A stretch of 64,000 nt of DNA from contig JAPNXP010000015.1 in the NCBI GenBank assembly GCA_028753945.1, positions 3,348,001 to 3,412,000 on the forward strand. The letters are read 5' to 3'. Every line of letters begins with the position of its first letter. Position 1 is the stretch's first letter. A program made the position numbers and the translations under genes. Below, in pieces: positions 12,274 to 22,176 of this stretch. The notes under the pieces are model-generated. The model saw only the letters and a list, made by a program, of their open reading frames with translations, was not told where the DNA came from and made no database searches. Source of the stretch: Hexactinellida sp. DTS-2022. Taxonomy: Eukaryota > Porifera > Hexactinellida.

Positions 12274-12896
12274 AATTAAATTAGATATTTATCAGGCGTA
12301 TTTAGGATGCAAATTTTTAAAATTAATTTAGTTACCCAATTGCCCAACTAGCCTGTTCCAGAAATATAATTACAACATTGTTGAGGGTGTATACTGGTCT
12401 CAAATCACATAACCAGAAAATATGTAATTAATTAAATTAACATACTATATCAATATGTAAATATACATTCACATATATGAGATAATTTCTACTTTGTGCT
12501 ATGGTGCACTACGTACTCCTGGGATAAATAATTATAATAATTATATGACATATTAAGAGGTGTATCTATATAGAAAATAATGGATTTTATGAGTTCATTA
12601 ATTGTACTCATTTAAGGGGAACACTACTAAAGTGATCAACCACTGTTAGACTTTATTTTTATGTTTCATTAGCGTTATGTATGAAGGCGGGTAATTGGAT
12701 AATTACTATATAAACCGAGTTACGCCTTGAAGTTAGTGCTATGAGAGTCCATAGACTCTGTATTAATTGAAACATGATTATATATCGTTCTAAATATGTA
12801 AGGGCGTATTTATAGACAAATGTATACTATTACAGTCATTCAATGTCCATCAAATTTGCATTTAATTTCAAACTATCAAATAACTACTGAGAAAAA

Positions 12897-13220
12897 CTAG
12901 GTTGTCGAGTCTTCGTATTTGGCTAATTCAGCTTCTAAATATGTCACACGTTCCTCTAGAAACCGGTTTCTTTTCTCTAACTCAAGGAAGCGATTACTGT
13001 CACTTGTTTCACTTATAATTTCAGGATTCTGACTGATTTTGAGACGTTGTTGCATTTTATTGAATCTTTCATTTATGCTAAGTTTCTCTTTGGGAATGAC
13101 AATAGTAGTCACAATAGTCTTTTGAAGGTAGGTTAACAATTCGTCCTCGCATTTAGCTCGATCATACCAAATGGGTTCTAGGAAATCTATAAGTTTTGCT
13201 GGCAAAGGGACTAGAGACAT
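12897..13220 (-). CDS. Small coiled-coil protein, unrecognised
   Basis: 107 residues starting at ATG 13220. The first half is mixed (MSLVPLPAKLIDFLEPIWYD) and the last third is a clear short coiled coil (RFLELEKRNRFLEERVTYLE) ending in AKYEDSTT. It has no signal peptide or membrane helix. It lies 195 bases downstream of the TMC gene on the same strand. I do not recognise the family. The heptad pattern and position in a gene-dense strand make it likely real, though it could be the last exon of a longer gene. Confidence 0.5.
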   Translation of the reverse strand: MSLVPLPAKLIDFLEPIWYDRAKCEDELLTYLQKTIVTTIVIPKEKLSINERFNKMQQRLKISQNPEIISETSDSNRFLELEKRNRFLEERVTYLEAELAKYEDSTT

Positions 13221-13415
13221 GCCACTAGAACTTGAATACGAAAATAAGCAAAATTATTAAAAAGGAAAACATTTACAAATGAATACATATTAACATTAAA
13301 TATCGAATAATAACACAGTACAGGGAAAAAAGAAATTCACATAATTGCTACATCAATAAACATCCTAATCGACAATTAAATTAATATTAACTATCACATT
13401 AATAACTTGGTTGTA

Positions 13416-16253
13416 TTATTTCTGTTTCTTCTCAGTACGTTCATAGATGCCTTCTATATCTGAAGCTTGCTTACGACGATCGACCAATTTTTCCCTTTCA
13501 TTAGTGCCCAACCAGGAAACCCTCGCTCCAGCGGTTGCTGAACCGAGAGAAGTCGCGATTGTACTCAAACGATCGCGAAATTGAAACTCATATTCGACCT
13601 CGTTATCATAGTGCATCTGTAGAATATCGTTATGAAGCTGACGAAGACTATCGGCCTGATTGAATATCACAACGAGTTGATCACAGTAATACTGTTTATC
13701 AGCAGATTCAACACCCAATCGATGACGTAACGACTTAACATTCCTCTTATAAGACCCCACTATAATATACTGTGCATAAGCAAGCAGTAATAACATAGTT
13801 ATAATGGAATAAGTAACGCCAGGGCTTTTAATTAATTCGACTAAATTTTTAGCTGCTGTAGTCTGAAAATGTATTTCAATCGGTCCAACGAATGTATTGA
13901 AATCTCGAAACGGCCCACATCCATTCGATGGGTTTAAATTAATCAAGATATATAGTATAGCGGCGATACAGGAGAAATATATCAGTATTAGCAGAATTAT
14001 GTAGAATAAATTATTTCGAGCGGATCGATAAAGGCCGCGAGATGATGGGCTACAGAACCAAACACAACTGTACTTTTTAACATAGAATAGAACAAAGAAT
14101 GTTACGGTTGATATCAATGGTAGGAATGGACAGAAGAATACCCCCAATATCATTAGGGCTTGTGCGTATATCAAGTCTAGAACGCTTTTTGCTATGTAAA
14201 ACTCGGGAGCAGAAGTGGCGAGTTTCGCGAGGAGATTGAGATACTTTTTGATGTGTTTTTTCTTGATGCGCTTGGAAGCTCTGGCCCATAACTTTGGGCC
14301 AATACGGTGAAGAATGAATCGAGAAATCTCAGGGAAAAGTGTGGTGAAAATCGCGAAAACAAAATTGGTGATTGCCAAACGATAAAATTCTTGTCCGAAA
14401 TAAGTTTCCCAACAACTGAATGTTTCACACTGAAATGAATCAATACTGAGATTAGTACCGAGAGGAATATTGATAAATTTAGCGAGCTCTTGTGGATCAA
14501 AAGTAGTTTGATCAGGTGATGAATCGTCAACACCTGCTTGGATGAAAAGATAGCTCACGAAAAGTGTCATGGTTAATACGATTAGAGAAGCGAGTCGAAT
14601 TAGAACAGAACGAACCAAAGTCATTTTCAGCTCATTACTCTGTAAACGGAATCTCTCATAACGTGCGAAAAACGGGAAAATGAACTGCAACACGAAATTA
14701 AGAATGACAATTGTGAATGAGTTTATTATACCGGGAATATTTATACCGAGTGGCTGTAGGTATTTCGCTTGTATTGTGTTCGGACAGCGATTAGCTAAGG
14801 CCCATAAAGTTGAGAATACTATAATAACGCCAGATATAGAGAGGAGTAGAAATGTTAGAATATTGAAGAAAATCCGCAGAAATATTACAACAAGCCAGTT
14901 CTTCCAAGTGCGACGGATAGTTCTCCCGATTTGTTCGTCGATTTCTTCCTTCAGATCTGTTGCTATAGAGTGATGACGTAATCTGGCTGCTTTCTCATTG
15001 GTGATACCATAGTCCCACGCGCCGAAAACGTGGTTACAAATCTCAGCAGAAGTCTGACCACCTAGAGTACCGTAAGACTCGCGAAATGCAACACCTAGCT
15101 TGTAAATAAGCGCGATTAGTAAAATTAGAAAGATAACAAGGACAGTGAACAGATAAGCATACGGCATTTGGTATTGTAAAATCGCATTTTCAGGATCATC
15201 CCTGTTGAAAACCGCGATTATTTCATTAGTATAGCTGCCATAGAATAGCTCTGTGTTTTCAAACCAACTGTCACCTGTCACCAATCCGAGAATATCATTT
15301 TCGAATGTGAAATTATTTCGAGCTGACAAGGTCGCGTTTCGGCGATGTAACCCATAATTAAACAAGAGCTGCGGAATTATAACAAACAGTGTAATTATCA
15401 AGAACATCACGAGATTAATCAGAAATAAGAAGCGAAGGAAAATAAAATAGGAAACTACAGAAGTACCGAATATGCTCTCAACGTGTTTCATTTCGCTACC
15501 CCACAAGGACAAGGATTTGATATTATTCAATTTACTCTTGAATCGTTCGAAATGAATGTAGCGTGCTGTGTACCAAAATCCATGCTCGGAAGCCTGACGT
15601 TTTATTTCATTGCGTTTTAGTAAAGCAGTTGCCCGTCGGTCACGTACGTGTTTAGGAATCCTAAGAGACTCAGCTGGGATATTTCGCGGGGAAATACTCT
15701 GCTCGCCAGTATTAATACCTGTGTCCATTTCGTTCGCAGCTTGCCATCCAAACTCAACGTTATCATTCTCAAAGACAACCGGAGAAGTACCAATTACAGG
15801 GACGGAAATAGGTATTTGTGGCCTGTTCGAATGAGTGCGTCTAATCTTAGTTTTCCTCAAACCCTTCTGACTCGCCTCACGCTTAATTGTAAGGATTTTT
15901 TTATTAAACTCGCGTTCTGAAATCATTCCCTTATCATCAACACTACAAAACTCTTCCATCATTCCTACAATCCTACATTCATGCAACAACATTTTGCTTG
16001 GTGCGTTATCAATAATAACATCACTCGTGATAGGCCATATACTATCAGAACTTATTTTCGGATCAACTCTATTATTATGCGGGGGCTCACTACCAATGAA
16101 GACATCCAAATCGCTTACAGATTCAATATACCCACCGGGAACTTGTGTTAATTCTATGTCATCGGTAGTGGTTTGGATATGAGAATGGGCAACTGGCGTT
16201 TTATCTGTATTAAGCAGGTGTAAGTCAATTGGTTTTTCTGTTTTTTGTGCCAT
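13416..16253 (-). CDS. Transmembrane channel-like (TMC) protein
   Basis: 945 residues in a single exon. The TMC-family signature CWETYFGQEFYRL lies around residue 613, followed by a helix-rich segment (FVFAIFTTLFPEISRF). A hydrophilic N terminus of about 260 residues precedes the first membrane helix (SYFIFLRFLFLINLVMFLII). Further hydrophobic stretches follow at about 360-385, 455-500, 510-540, 570-590, 635-660, 700-745, 770-800 and 830-860, fitting the 10-helix TMC/anoctamin-like fold. TMC proteins are ion channels or channel regulators linked to mechanosensation, pH and excitability. The C-terminal tail is charged. The exact paralogue group is not assigned. An intronless gene of this length is unusual for the family. 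Confidence 0.93.
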   Translation of the reverse strand: MAQKTEKPIDLHLLNTDKTPVAHSHIQTTTDDIELTQVPGGYIESVSDLDVFIGSEPPHNNRVDPKISSDSIWPITSDVIIDNAPSKMLLHECRIVGMMEEFCSVDDKGMISEREFNKKILTIKREASQKGLRKTKIRRTHSNRPQIPISVPVIGTSPVVFENDNVEFGWQAANEMDTGINTGEQSISPRNIPAESLRIPKHVRDRRATALLKRNEIKRQASEHGFWYTARYIHFERFKSKLNNIKSLSLWGSEMKHVESIFGTSVVSYFIFLRFLFLINLVMFLIITLFVIIPQLLFNYGLHRRNATLSARNNFTFENDILGLVTGDSWFENTELFYGSYTNEIIAVFNRDDPENAILQYQMPYAYLFTVLVIFLILLIALIYKLGVAFRESYGTLGGQTSAEICNHVFGAWDYGITNEKAARLRHHSIATDLKEEIDEQIGRTIRRTWKNWLVVIFLRIFFNILTFLLLSISGVIIVFSTLWALANRCPNTIQAKYLQPLGINIPGIINSFTIVILNFVLQFIFPFFARYERFRLQSNELKMTLVRSVLIRLASLIVLTMTLFVSYLFIQAGVDDSSPDQTTFDPQELAKFINIPLGTNLSIDSFQCETFSCWETYFGQEFYRLAITNFVFAIFTTLFPEISRFILHRIGPKLWARASKRIKKKHIKKYLNLLAKLATSAPEFYIAKSVLDLIYAQALMILGVFFCPFLPLISTVTFFVLFYVKKYSCVWFCSPSSRGLYRSARNNLFYIILLILIYFSCIAAILYILINLNPSNGCGPFRDFNTFVGPIEIHFQTTAAKNLVELIKSPGVTYSIITMLLLLAYAQYIIVGSYKRNVKSLRHRLGVESADKQYYCDQLVVIFNQADSLRQLHNDILQMHYDNEVEYEFQFRDRLSTIATSLGSATAGARVSWLGTNEREKLVDRRKQASDIEGIYERTEKKQK

Positions 16254-16525
16254 ATAGAATTGATGAATTCTAATTATATTTTATCATAAATACTATTAAT
16301 ATCTGCCTACGTTACTTATGAATACATTTTATGGTTTTAAAAGGTCAGGGACTGGAATTATATGATTAGGTATATGATATTCGTAAATAAATAACAGGCA
16401 TACCATTGGTATATTAATTCCCAGAATATTCAAAACAGATGATATATATTTACATATTAAATCGTATAATTTGGATTTGTGTAAGGAAAACCTACCACTA
16501 ATTATATAATTTACTGAAATGTCAA

Positions 16526-17164
16526 TTAAGTTGTAATAATGGCTTGCTTATTGTCGAATATCTGTGTGAGATAGTTGACAAGAACCCGTTGGCTTTGTTC
16601 CAGCATAGAGCGTAACTGGTTCCCACCCTGATTAAGTAAGCTAATAACCTGTCCTTGTAACAGTTCCTTTTCAGGGAGCCTTGCCAATGCCTTTAGTTGC
16701 TCATTGCCGAGCAATTTACCCTCATAAACAGCACCTAGTAAAACGAAATTTGATTGTTTGCTCACAGTTTTTAAGAATTTCTGTGGTATACATGTATTAC
16801 TGTACATAGTGATCGTTTTGCTAACAAAGAATGGGACAATTGGCTTGTACTTAGTTTGACTGAGATAGGTTTGAGAAGTTATGTTTGGGAAAATAGTGAG
16901 TTTTATTCCCGCTTCTGATAAATCTCTTCTCAATTGAGCCCAGCCATCAGAAACCTTGTCGTGATAATGGTAGAAAGCAACAAGTGAATTTTCATCTAGA
17001 GCTTTCTGTAACTTTGCAGCCATTAATATTTCTTGAATACTAAACGAACTTTTCGAAATTAGAAAAGGTTCCTTCCTATATTTGCTACAGGATATGAACG
17101 AGAATGCTCGCTTTATGGAACAACGTGGTATGGGCAGTTTAGACGCTCGTTTGAGGATATTCAT
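16526..17164 (-). CDS. MRPL10: Mitochondrial large-subunit ribosomal protein uL10m
   Basis: 212 residues, single exon. The N terminus is basic and poor in acidic residues (MNILKRASKLPIPRC), as expected of a mitochondrial targeting peptide. The uL10-type core shows the conserved pattern of a helix-strand start (ENSLVAFYHYHDKVSDGW), a central LRRDLSEAGIKLTIFPN and a C-terminal LLQGQVISLLNQGGNQLR resembling human MRPL10. The protein anchors the L7/L12 stalk of the mitoribosome. It starts 142 bases downstream of the MFSD8 gene on the same strand. Confidence 0.85.
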   Translation of the reverse strand: MNILKRASKLPIPRCSIKRAFSFISCSKYRKEPFLISKSSFSIQEILMAAKLQKALDENSLVAFYHYHDKVSDGWAQLRRDLSEAGIKLTIFPNITSQTYLSQTKYKPIVPFFVSKTITMYSNTCIPQKFLKTVSKQSNFVLLGAVYEGKLLGNEQLKALARLPEKELLQGQVISLLNQGGNQLRSMLEQSQRVLVNYLTQIFDNKQAIITT

Positions 17165-17305
17165 TTCAGATTCTAGTAAATAGACAATATTTTTAAGCAG
17201 TTAATTAAGTAGTATAAAAGATAAATCACTCAAATTTTACAAACAAAATATTCAAATCCAAAATACACAAATAAAAACATCCTTAAAAGTCAAGAAATAA
17301 AAAAA

Positions 17306-18904
17306 TTAATTCCTTTTAAAAGCAGGGAATCTCCGTGAAAAAGATACCAATCTTTTAAAAAACAACAAATCCAATAAAACCGCTAAAACAACAACCCCTA
17401 CAATAACCGCATACGTTATCTGAGGGCCTGAGTACACGTAGAGATGCGTCAGAGACACAGGACCCACTATACGTGCTAAAGCTCCGGTAGAGGTAAACAG
17501 ACCCATCATAAATCCAGGTGGGTGTGGACCTAATATTTTAGAAAAAATCGTCATCAGCAGAATGCCACCCATTGGGAAAGCAATCGAGAATATAATCGGT
17601 GCCAACCAGAACTGAAACTCGCGGAGTTTTGGCACTGACATGCACCAAATCTGTCTTTGATAATCACAGCCTACAACCTCTGTTGAGTTAGCCACAAAAG
17701 AATTGTTAAAACGTATTAATTCAGGTTTAATTAATGGGAAATCACCAGGCCATGGAATTAATATGTAAATCGCTATAGAGAGCATGAGTAGAGATATCAA
17801 GTGGAGACTTCGCTCCTGGAAATATTTAACTAAGTACTTTACAGAAGTTATCGCAATCAGTGCTAGAATACCATTAATAGCGAAAATAATATTGTTATAC
17901 AGAATAGCTTTTTGATTTGTCCACGCAAACTCATCCATCGAATAAGGAGTAATTAATGTCTCAAAAGAAGTCCATACTAGGGAGAAAAATAGAATTTGGA
18001 TCATACAAACCATAATCGCAATCTTATCGAATGGTGGAACTTTAATTTCATCTTGAACATCATTTATTAATGGTGTTTCTTCGTTAATGTTAGAAACCGT
18101 AGGTTTGGCTGGAGAATTAACATTAATTTCTTTAAACCAGATGAAGAATATTAAATTCACAATGCTTAATATAGCACATAGATATCCAGGACAAGTGTAT
18201 AGGTTTATTGCGAGTTGTATATATGGAATGGTATAACCTGGGTAGCCAAGTGGCTGGAATATAAAACCAATCACAGGACCGATTAGGAAACCAACAGACC
18301 GCATTGCGCTAAGGTTAGCCAAGGCATTTGTACGCTCATCTTCTGTGGTAGAAGCGGATATGAATGCACGCATTACTGAAGCGCTACCGAAAGCAAATCC
18401 TATTGAAAACCGCGAGACGAGAACTATATATATCGCGATTGGTGGTGAGAATAGGTGAGCGTATGAGTATAAAATGCTGAAAATGATTGAAATGAATAAC
18501 GCGAAAATAAATGTTTCCCTCGCATTGCGATAATGGAACCATAAACCGAAGAATGAGGCTGATAGTAGCTGACCAATCGAGAACGAAGTAATTACCAAAC
18601 CGTAGAACCCCTTATCTACATTGTGATTCAATGTTCTGAGGTATGGATAGACATTGGTGATAACAATTGTAAAACTAATTGCATATAAGAACATTGTTAG
18701 ATAGATCAAACGAATCGACCACCATTTATTAGTTCTCGTAACGACAGTTGGGAAGTAATTATCATCCGCAGATTTGATTAGGTTATTAATTCGTGTATAT
18801 TCTCCAGATGGGAAAGTTGAATTTAATTTGGGGATTTCGTCTCCAACCTGATGGGAAATGCGTGGGGTACAATTAACTCCATTGTTCTGCTGAACTGTAT
18901 TCAT
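17306..18904 (-). CDS. MFSD8: Lysosomal major-facilitator protein, MFSD8/CLN7-like
   Basis: 532 residues, single exon. It begins the membrane domain with WWSIRLIYLTMFLYAISFTI and YGLVITSFSIGQLLSASFFG, closely similar in pattern to mammalian MFSD8 (CLN7), a lysosomal chloride-channel/transporter-type MFS protein mutated in neuronal ceroid lipofuscinosis. Twelve hydrophobic segments are visible with a central hydrophilic loop (INEETPLINDVQDEI) that could contain an acidic dileucine-type sorting signal. A luminal loop carries NXS/T sites (RFNNSFVANSTE). The assignment rests on the N-terminal half. Another lysosomal MFSD-type member is the main alternative. Confidence 0.82.
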   Translation of the reverse strand: MNTVQQNNGVNCTPRISHQVGDEIPKLNSTFPSGEYTRINNLIKSADDNYFPTVVTRTNKWWSIRLIYLTMFLYAISFTIVITNVYPYLRTLNHNVDKGFYGLVITSFSIGQLLSASFFGLWFHYRNARETFIFALFISIIFSILYSYAHLFSPPIAIYIVLVSRFSIGFAFGSASVMRAFISASTTEDERTNALANLSAMRSVGFLIGPVIGFIFQPLGYPGYTIPYIQLAINLYTCPGYLCAILSIVNLIFFIWFKEINVNSPAKPTVSNINEETPLINDVQDEIKVPPFDKIAIMVCMIQILFFSLVWTSFETLITPYSMDEFAWTNQKAILYNNIIFAINGILALIAITSVKYLVKYFQERSLHLISLLMLSIAIYILIPWPGDFPLIKPELIRFNNSFVANSTEVVGCDYQRQIWCMSVPKLREFQFWLAPIIFSIAFPMGGILLMTIFSKILGPHPPGFMMGLFTSTGALARIVGPVSLTHLYVYSGPQITYAVIVGVVVLAVLLDLLFFKRLVSFSRRFPAFKRN

Positions 18905-19127
18905 AATTATTAAATTACAAACTTGTAGGTGTTGTTATTATAATATTATGGCGTTCTAAATTAAGTAAATATGTTTATTAAAAGCATTCTGTTTTATTAC
19001 ACGTATATATTAAGTTTTACAGCCCCAAATTAACAATTAGAGAGATAACGTTAATTCTATCACGAGTAGCACGCAACAAATACATTAACAATTGAGTAAT
19101 AATATACTAAATAGATTAGCATACTTA

Positions 19128-21152
19128 TTATAATGAGAATACTTGAGTTGAAAGTTGTGCTAATTCTTGTACCATTGACACCAATTCACTAGCAGGTACT
19201 CGATGAATTGGGGAGTGAGGCTCATTTGCTATAGATTCGAAAGTGTTATGTTCATTGCGTGAAGTATAAATAGGAGTGTTATTAATCTCGGTAATTTGAG
19301 GCGAGAATTCTATCACTGATTTTGAATGGTGTTTTTCTGAATGAATTTGTGGCAGTGTGGGTTGTATTACTTTCTGTGATGACGCAATAGTTTGGACAGA
19401 TAATGAGAGTATTTTCTTTTCAGCTTCCACTGCTTGTAAGTGTAGCTTAATTTCCTGGAGTCTCCTGGTGAGATCTTGGTTCTCAAGTTTCATGTTTCCG
19501 AGAGCTAATTCTTTCTCTTCGCGTGCATTGTTGTGAGCTGTGTTCAGCTGGCTTTGTAAATTGGCGTAGTTTTCATGGACTTCTCTCAATCTGTTTTCTA
19601 ATTCATTTAGAGACTCGCTATGTTTCTCCTGTAGATCTTGAAGGATGGCTTTTCTATCCTGATCATGCTGTCGGTTTGTTTCAATTAAATTTGATTTTAA
19701 TTCTGTAATCTTGAGCTCTGCCTCTCTACCCGATTCCTGGAATTTTTCTAAATCATTCCGGAAAGCTTCGTTTTCCCTGGAGAGTTGGCTGTTTACTAAA
19801 CTTACTTGTTCGATCTGACTCAGTAATTCCTCTTTTTCAAAAGCAGAATCTTCTCTAAGTTGCTTCAATTCTCGCTTAGTTATTTCAGAATTTTCTCGCA
19901 ATTTATTTCGCAGAATAGTTCGCTCTCTCACCAATAATTGAATTTCGTTTGCCAGTGTACCACGTGTGAGCGATAATATAACTTCATTGTTCGTATCCAC
20001 ATTGGCGAGTACTGAGTCAGGAAAACAGGTTTGAACCGCAAATTCGCGAGTTGGTCTCAAACGAAATTTACTGTGTCTGAGGTAATCAACCAAAAAAACC
20101 ATTCTCTCCGAAAGGAATGAAATTCTATGTTGTAGTAGAGACATAATACCAGTTTGCTTATCGCAAAAATTATCAAGTTGATGTGAAAAACGAGTCAATT
20201 GTGATAAAGAATTCTCATTTGAGTCTGTGAATATATTAACAAGGTTTTGGTGTAAATTAATGGCATCCGATAACTGATTATTTTTTCCTTTCATAATGGT
20301 TATGTCTTGGTTGAGACTAGCCACCTGCGCTGATATATCACTGATACACAATTTTTGTAGCTCTGATTCATTTTGGTGAAAATTTAGCTTATTCTGGAGC
20401 TGATTTGTTTCTAAATTAAATTGTTTAGAGAGAGCATTTGTTTCGATTTGATTCATTTTCCCGTGCATTAATAATTCAAATACTTTTTCTCTCCAAGTGG
20501 TTAATAGGTTGCCTACGCTATCATTTGGGTCTTGTAGGGAATTTCTTTCATGTAGTTTTATTATGTCTTGTAATGCTTCTAACCTTAAGACAAGGAATTG
20601 TATCTGGTTACCTTCATGTTCTAATTGCTTACTTAGCTCTGTAATTGTGTTTTTATATTTCTGCTCTCGATCAGGGTAACTTACAATTGATGACATAGAT
20701 TGTTTCAAACGAGAGTTTTCTTCCTTTTCATGATACAAATGCTGTTCCATTTCATGTTTTTCTGTTTCATGCTCTGATAATAAGTTTTCTAATTCGTGTA
20801 CTTTTGTAGTGGCAACCTCGTTTTCTTCTTGAATACGAATGATTATGTTTGTATGTTGTATTTCCAACTCATTTTTATCATTTGAAACTATTATTTCCTT
20901 ATCATTTTCTAATTTTTTAAGAGTTTGAATTTCAGTTAAATTATGTGTTATTTGTTCGTTAAGTCGGCGTATTTGTATGGAATATCTAAGTTCAGTTTGG
21001 TTGAGTTCAGAGGCTAGAGTGTCAATTTGTTCTTTCAATTCAGCAGTATTTGTTTGTGGATCGTTATCATCAGATGAGAATGGGATAAGTGATGGGGTTT
21101 GCCTTTCTTCCCGTGATGGAGAGGGTTTGAAAAACGAGGGTGGTCGCAACAT
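19128..21152 (-). CDS. CCHCR1: Long coiled-coil protein, probably CCHCR1
   Basis: 674 residues, single exon, almost entirely heptad-patterned coiled coil after a Pro/Ser-rich head (MLRPPSFFKPSPSREER). Features matching coiled-coil alpha-helical rod protein 1 are EALQDIIKLHE followed by LLTTWREKVFELLMHGK, QVASLNQD, a mid-protein RISFLSERMVFLVDYLRHSK, LVRERTILRNKL, and a short C-terminal helix (ASELVSMVQELAQLS). CCHCR1 is a centriolar-satellite/P-body scaffold in vertebrates. The domain order fits over the whole length, but coiled coils mislead easily, so the symbol is probable rather than certain. Confidence 0.7.
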   Translation of the reverse strand: MLRPPSFFKPSPSREERQTPSLIPFSSDDNDPQTNTAELKEQIDTLASELNQTELRYSIQIRRLNEQITHNLTEIQTLKKLENDKEIIVSNDKNELEIQHTNIIIRIQEENEVATTKVHELENLLSEHETEKHEMEQHLYHEKEENSRLKQSMSSIVSYPDREQKYKNTITELSKQLEHEGNQIQFLVLRLEALQDIIKLHERNSLQDPNDSVGNLLTTWREKVFELLMHGKMNQIETNALSKQFNLETNQLQNKLNFHQNESELQKLCISDISAQVASLNQDITIMKGKNNQLSDAINLHQNLVNIFTDSNENSLSQLTRFSHQLDNFCDKQTGIMSLLQHRISFLSERMVFLVDYLRHSKFRLRPTREFAVQTCFPDSVLANVDTNNEVILSLTRGTLANEIQLLVRERTILRNKLRENSEITKRELKQLREDSAFEKEELLSQIEQVSLVNSQLSRENEAFRNDLEKFQESGREAELKITELKSNLIETNRQHDQDRKAILQDLQEKHSESLNELENRLREVHENYANLQSQLNTAHNNAREEKELALGNMKLENQDLTRRLQEIKLHLQAVEAEKKILSLSVQTIASSQKVIQPTLPQIHSEKHHSKSVIEFSPQITEINNTPIYTSRNEHNTFESIANEPHSPIHRVPASELVSMVQELAQLSTQVFSL

Positions 21153-21409
21153 TTGCTAATCAGAAATTCACTTTAAATAGTATTTCTAAAAAAAATCGTG
21201 ATTCTTTTGCCCAACTATTTTAATGCATTTTGTAATAAATCGAGCTAAATATTAAATGCTATATGCTATTAACTAAAGACGATTTATTGTATAGAAAATA
21301 TAAAAGGTAAGGTCATTATTCAATTCATCATTCGAAATAACAAAATTAATAATTCTCTCACAAGAATGCTCTCCTCAAGCTCTCAACTTTGAATTAAATC
21401 TAATACGAA

Positions 21410-21706
21410 TTATGGTTGCGATTTAGATTGCATTGCTTCCTTCCGAGTGGCCTCTTGTAGCATGGCAGGATCTATCTCACCAGGGGGCAGGTGGATATAC
21501 CGCACAACCGAACCGCGAATAAAACAGTTTTTAATTGAGAGGAACTGTGGATATTTATCTGGATCGGGCACAGTTATATTGTCTAACTTTACGTTGAGGA
21601 ATTGGTCGACTGAAGTGAGTGTACCTTGGATTAAGAGATTGTTTTTAAGTTCCACTGTGATTTCTTTTCCCACAAGTGTTTTGAAAAATGTGTGAAATAA
21701 AGGCAT
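21410..21706 (-). CDS. LSM2: U6 snRNA-associated Sm-like protein LSm2
   Basis: 98 residues, single exon. Sm1 motif: VGKEITVELKNNLLIQGTL with DQFLNVKLDN. Sm2 motif: FIRGSVVRYIHLP. The long inter-motif loop PDPDKYPQFLSIKNC is diagnostic of LSm2. The length equals the family norm (about 95). It is part of the nuclear LSm2-8 ring that binds the U6 snRNA 3' end and of the cytoplasmic LSm1-7 decapping ring. The start at MPLFHTFFKTL aligns with the usual M-LFYSFFK N terminus. Confidence 0.96.
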   Translation of the reverse strand: MPLFHTFFKTLVGKEITVELKNNLLIQGTLTSVDQFLNVKLDNITVPDPDKYPQFLSIKNCFIRGSVVRYIHLPPGEIDPAMLQEATRKEAMQSKSQP

Positions 21707-22176
21707 ACTAACCTGAGTAACTAATTTCCTAAAAATAATGAAATTCTTCAGTTATACTACCCCTTCGGTCCTGGTTAGTCATTTTAATTCAACTACAACA
21801 ACAACAACAAATAATAGTAGTAAATCTGTACTCAGCATTTTGCTATCATGTAAAATTTTCACCAATTTGTTTATCTATTTTCCCAAAAACAACTATTCAT
21901 AGTAGATATTTGTAAACATTAAATTCGTAATCGGGCACTTATTTATTTTATTATACCGTTGGAAGCTAGCTTCCAAGTTCCTCTTGAATTTCACTAATCT
22001 ATGAACAACAAGACATCATTTTGTAAACAACAATAATAAATATTCATATTATAATATATCGAATATTGCATACAAAATTGAAGAATTAAGTTTCAACTGC
22101 AATTAAACACAATACGTACTAAAGTAAACAAATATAATTAGAAGTAAACAAATATAATTACAAATAAATGTATACA
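21707..22176. other. Intergenic, LSM2 5' side
   Basis: 470 bases upstream of LSM2 and downstream of MAN2B1. It includes a short ACA-rich trinucleotide run at about 21794-21810 and a near-duplicate GTAAACAAATATAATTA at about 22124-22160. No gene was seen. Confidence 0.45.

Larger units (their letters stand above)
9213..12896. other. Gene-poor interval of 3.7 kb
   Basis: Very AT-rich. It holds one family C repeat (10861-10951) and one open frame that I list separately (11989-12273). No tRNA, rRNA or other RNA gene was recognised on either strand. The upstream regulatory region of the TGF-beta-type ligand must lie here, and the size of the gap in an otherwise compact region suggests that it is regulatory. 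No conserved element can be named from one sequence. Confidence 0.45.

Noticed and set aside
15900..15950. EF-hand in the TMC N terminus (SVDDKGMISEREF)
   Set aside because: The first calcium-ligand position is Ser and a Lys occupies another; too degenerate to claim.
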